From: Clostridiales bacterium UBA7273 | GTDB taxonomy: Bacteria; Bacillota; Clostridia; Oscillospirales; Oscillospiraceae | Direction: 5' to 3' | NCBI GenBank assembly: GCA_002472405.1 | Contig: DKRV01000039.1 | Location: forward strand, 1-14,860 | DNA length: 14,860 nt | Shown: piece after piece, positions 13,523-14,860 of the stretch | Layout of the letters: the number at the start of each line of letters is the position of its first letter | Position numbering within the stretch: the first letter of the stretch is position 1 | Made by a program: the position numbers and the translations under genes | Notes under the pieces: model-generated | The model's input: only the letters and a program-made list of their open reading frames with translations | Database searches by the model: none | What the model was told of the DNA's origin: nothing

Positions 13523-14353
13523 ATGAGCGAATGTACACACGATTGTTCGACCTGCCAGGAAAACTGCGGCGATCGTCAGGAGCAGGATCTGAGCGCAAAG
13601 CTCAACCCGGCAGCAAGCGTTAAAAGGGTCATTGCCGTTGTCAGCGGCAAGGGCGGCGTTGGCAAGAGCCTTGTCACAGGGCTGCTTGCAAGCAAGATGC
13701 AGAGCCGCGGATATCAGGCCGCCGTGCTTGACGCGGATATCACCGGTCCCTCCATCCCCAAATCCTTCGGCATCCACGAGCATGCGCGCGGCACCGAGGA
13801 TATGCTCATCCCCTGCTATTCAAACAAGGGCACGCAAATCATGTCAGTTAACCTTATTCTCGACAACGAGACCGACCCCGTCGTTTGGCGCGGTCCCGTC
13901 ATTGCAGGCGTTGTTACTCAGTTCTGGAGCGACGTGCTGTGGGACGATGTTGACTACATGTTTGTCGATATGCCTCCCGGAACCGGCGACGTTCCTCTGA
14001 CGGTTTTCCAGTCGCTGCCCATTGACGGCATCGTTATCGTCACATCACCCCAGGAGCTTGTTTCCATGATCGTTGCAAAGGCTGTCAACATGGCAAAGCT
14101 CATGAACATCCCCGTGCTCGGCATAGTAGAGAACATGAGCTATTTCAAGTGCCCCGACTGCGGCAAAGAGCACGAGATATTCGGTTCAAGCAAGGTCGAG
14201 CAGGTCGCAAAGGAATACGGCATCGAGCACACCGCGCGCCTTCCCATCGACCCCGTCATCGCAACCATGGTCGATGCCGGAGAAATAGAAAGCATAGACG
14301 CCGACGCTCTCAACGAGCTGGCCGACTTTATTGAAAAAGGAGAAAACGCATGA
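13523..14353 (+). CDS. Mrp/NBP35-family Fe-S cluster carrier ATPase
   Basis: The protein has 276 residues from ATG 13523, with SD AGGAG 9 bases upstream. The N-terminus has a Cys cluster (C4, C8, C11, C15) reminiscent of the NBP35 N-terminal cluster site. The deviant Walker A is SGKGGVGKS (41-49); next come DADITGPSIP (70-79), WRGPVI and VDMPPGTGDVPLT (149-160). The CxxC that holds a bridging 4Fe-4S cluster between subunits is C210-PD-C213. No MIP18/DUF59 domain is fused. The protein should assemble or transfer Fe-S clusters in the cytoplasm, using ATP. Its stop overlaps the start of the NifX-like gene by 4 bases, so the two proteins are made together. It lies 49 bases after the Gx transporter gene and may be part of the same transcript; I see no clear promoter in the gap. 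Confidence 0.92.
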   Translation: MSECTHDCSTCQENCGDRQEQDLSAKLNPAASVKRVIAVVSGKGGVGKSLVTGLLASKMQSRGYQAAVLDADITGPSIPKSFGIHEHARGTEDMLIPCYSNKGTQIMSVNLILDNETDPVVWRGPVIAGVVTQFWSDVLWDDVDYMFVDMPPGTGDVPLTVFQSLPIDGIVIVTSPQELVSMIVAKAVNMAKLMNIPVLGIVENMSYFKCPDCGKEHEIFGSSKVEQVAKEYGIEHTARLPIDPVIATMVDAGEIESIDADALNELADFIEKGENA

Positions 14354-14772
14354 TAATTGCAGTATCTTACAAGGACAATGAAATTTTCGAGCACTTCGGC
14401 CATGCCGAAATGTTCGCCATCTACAAGACCAATGACGACAACACCGAGATCCTCTCCAAGGAGATCGTCGAAGTCAAGGAAACCGGACATCAGGCAGTCG
14501 CCGATCTTATGGACAGTCTGAATGTTGACGCCGTTATCGTCGGCAACATCGGCGTTCACGCAAGGGCGGCTCTTGCCGCATACGGCATTGTTGCGTTTGC
14601 AGGCTTCTGCGGAAATTCCGACGATGCCGCAGAGCTTCTCATGCACGGTCAGCTCCCCTTCCTTTCCGACGAGGGCGGCTGCGGCGGCGGTTGCTCCGGC
14701 TGCTCGGGCGGTTGCGGCGATCACGACCATGACGACGGTGACTGCGGCTGCGGCGGCTGTGGATGCCACTGA
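14350..14772 (+). CDS. NifX/NifB-like (dinitrogenase Fe-Mo cofactor family) protein with Cys-rich tail
   Basis: The protein has 140 residues. Its ATG overlaps the Mrp stop (ATGA) and the SD-like AAAGGAG lies inside the Mrp gene. Residues 1-105 are the small alpha/beta domain of the NifX / NifB C-terminal / MTH1175 family (MIIAVSYKDNEIFEHFGHAE, then VDAVIVGNIGVHARAAL, then YGIVAFAG). The GHAE histidine is conserved in family members that bind Fe-S or Fe-Mo precursors. Residues 109-140 form a low-complexity tail of Gly, Cys, Asp and His with eight Cys and several His (GGCGGGCSGC; DHDHDDGD; CGCGGCGCH). No nitrogenase genes are visible, so a general Fe-S or metal-cluster role with the adjacent Mrp ATPase is more likely. 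Confidence 0.9.
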   Translation: MIIAVSYKDNEIFEHFGHAEMFAIYKTNDDNTEILSKEIVEVKETGHQAVADLMDSLNVDAVIVGNIGVHARAALAAYGIVAFAGFCGNSDDAAELLMHGQLPFLSDEGGCGGGCSGCSGGCGDHDHDDGDCGCGGCGCH

Positions 14773-14860
14773 TAACAGGATACAAAAAACTCCGAACGAA
14801 AGGCCGGCTGACACAAGAAAATATAAGCTGACAAGAGCCGAACCCATATCGCCTGTCGGC
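14759..14860 (+). other. Open frame at the right edge, possible start of a further gene
   Basis: A frame with no stop runs from a GTG at 14759 to the window end (34 codons; includes ADTRKYKLTRAEPISPVG). It would overlap the NifX-like gene by 14 bases. No convincing SD precedes it and I do not recognise the peptide. No terminator is visible after the NifX-like gene, so the operon may continue, but this frame could be chance. Confidence 0.2.

Noticed and set aside
14350..14772. Evidence for nitrogen fixation
   Set aside because: The NifX-like domain is widespread in non-fixing anaerobes, and no nifHDKEN or nifB radical-SAM gene is in the window.
14140..14847. 235-codon minus-strand frame with Ala/Val-rich segments resembling membrane helices
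   Set aside because: The hydrophobic look comes from the complement of the Gly/Cys-rich NifX-like tail and Mrp codons; no SD, and both plus-strand genes are well supported.

Overview
The window looks like chromosomal DNA of a Gram-positive Clostridia-type bacterium, probably a gut Oscillospiraceae/Ruminococcaceae relative. This is inferred from gene content: a Firmicutes-style Rhs/YD-repeat protein, a PdaB-like polysaccharide deacetylase, a NusG-II/Gx-transporter pair and Mrp plus a NifX-like partner. Strong GGAGG-type Shine-Dalgarno (SD) sites and frequent TTG starts agree. The exact taxon cannot be read from the sequence.

Region 1 (1-5311) is an accessory island. On the minus strand it reads, 5' to 3': a 5'-truncated Rhs core piece with a toxin-like tip (4274-3492); a two-helix membrane protein, the likely cognate immunity protein (3470-2985); a 42-bp hairpin repeat (2979-2938); a second, longer 5'-truncated Rhs protein with a different tip (2930-933); an overlapping small gene, the likely second immunity protein (936-430); a second exact copy of the hairpin repeat (333-292); and a fragment of an Rhs N-terminal domain running off the left edge. 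Two diverged copies of the last ~90 codons of the Rhs core precede the two unrelated tips. This is the layout of a polymorphic-toxin locus with displaced ('orphan') tip-immunity cassettes. Back to back with the upper Rhs piece is a plus-strand tyrosine integrase that has lost its first residues at the Rhs junction and carries a frameshift. It ends 126 bp from the 3' end of a tRNA-Pro(GGG) gene, so the island probably entered at that tRNA and later decayed.

Region 2 (5312-6048) holds a 2 x 12-bp tandem repeat, a terminator, tRNA-Pro on the minus strand, and a small plus-strand zinc-ribbon gene with a clean promoter and an intrinsic terminator. Between the tRNA promoter and the zinc-ribbon promoter (about 5560-5675) I see only AT-rich sequence.

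Region 3 (6054-12586) is a minus-strand cell-envelope operon: FHA-domain RodA/FtsW glycosyltransferase, class B penicillin-binding protein, ABC-F ATPase, YdcF/SanA-type membrane protein, and a polysaccharide deacetylase. The first two are the polymerase/transpeptidase pair of a peptidoglycan synthase. The deacetylase lies behind a hairpin that overlaps its ribosome binding site and may partly uncouple it.

Region 4 (12580-14860) is a plus-strand operon: NusG domain II protein, Gx-type (HepS I-like) membrane protein, Mrp/NBP35 Fe-S carrier ATPase and a NifX-like protein with a Cys/Gly/His tail. It diverges from region 3 at a pair of promoters whose -35 boxes share bases. The plus promoter is placed so that the first ATG falls at the predicted transcription start, suggesting a leaderless mRNA.
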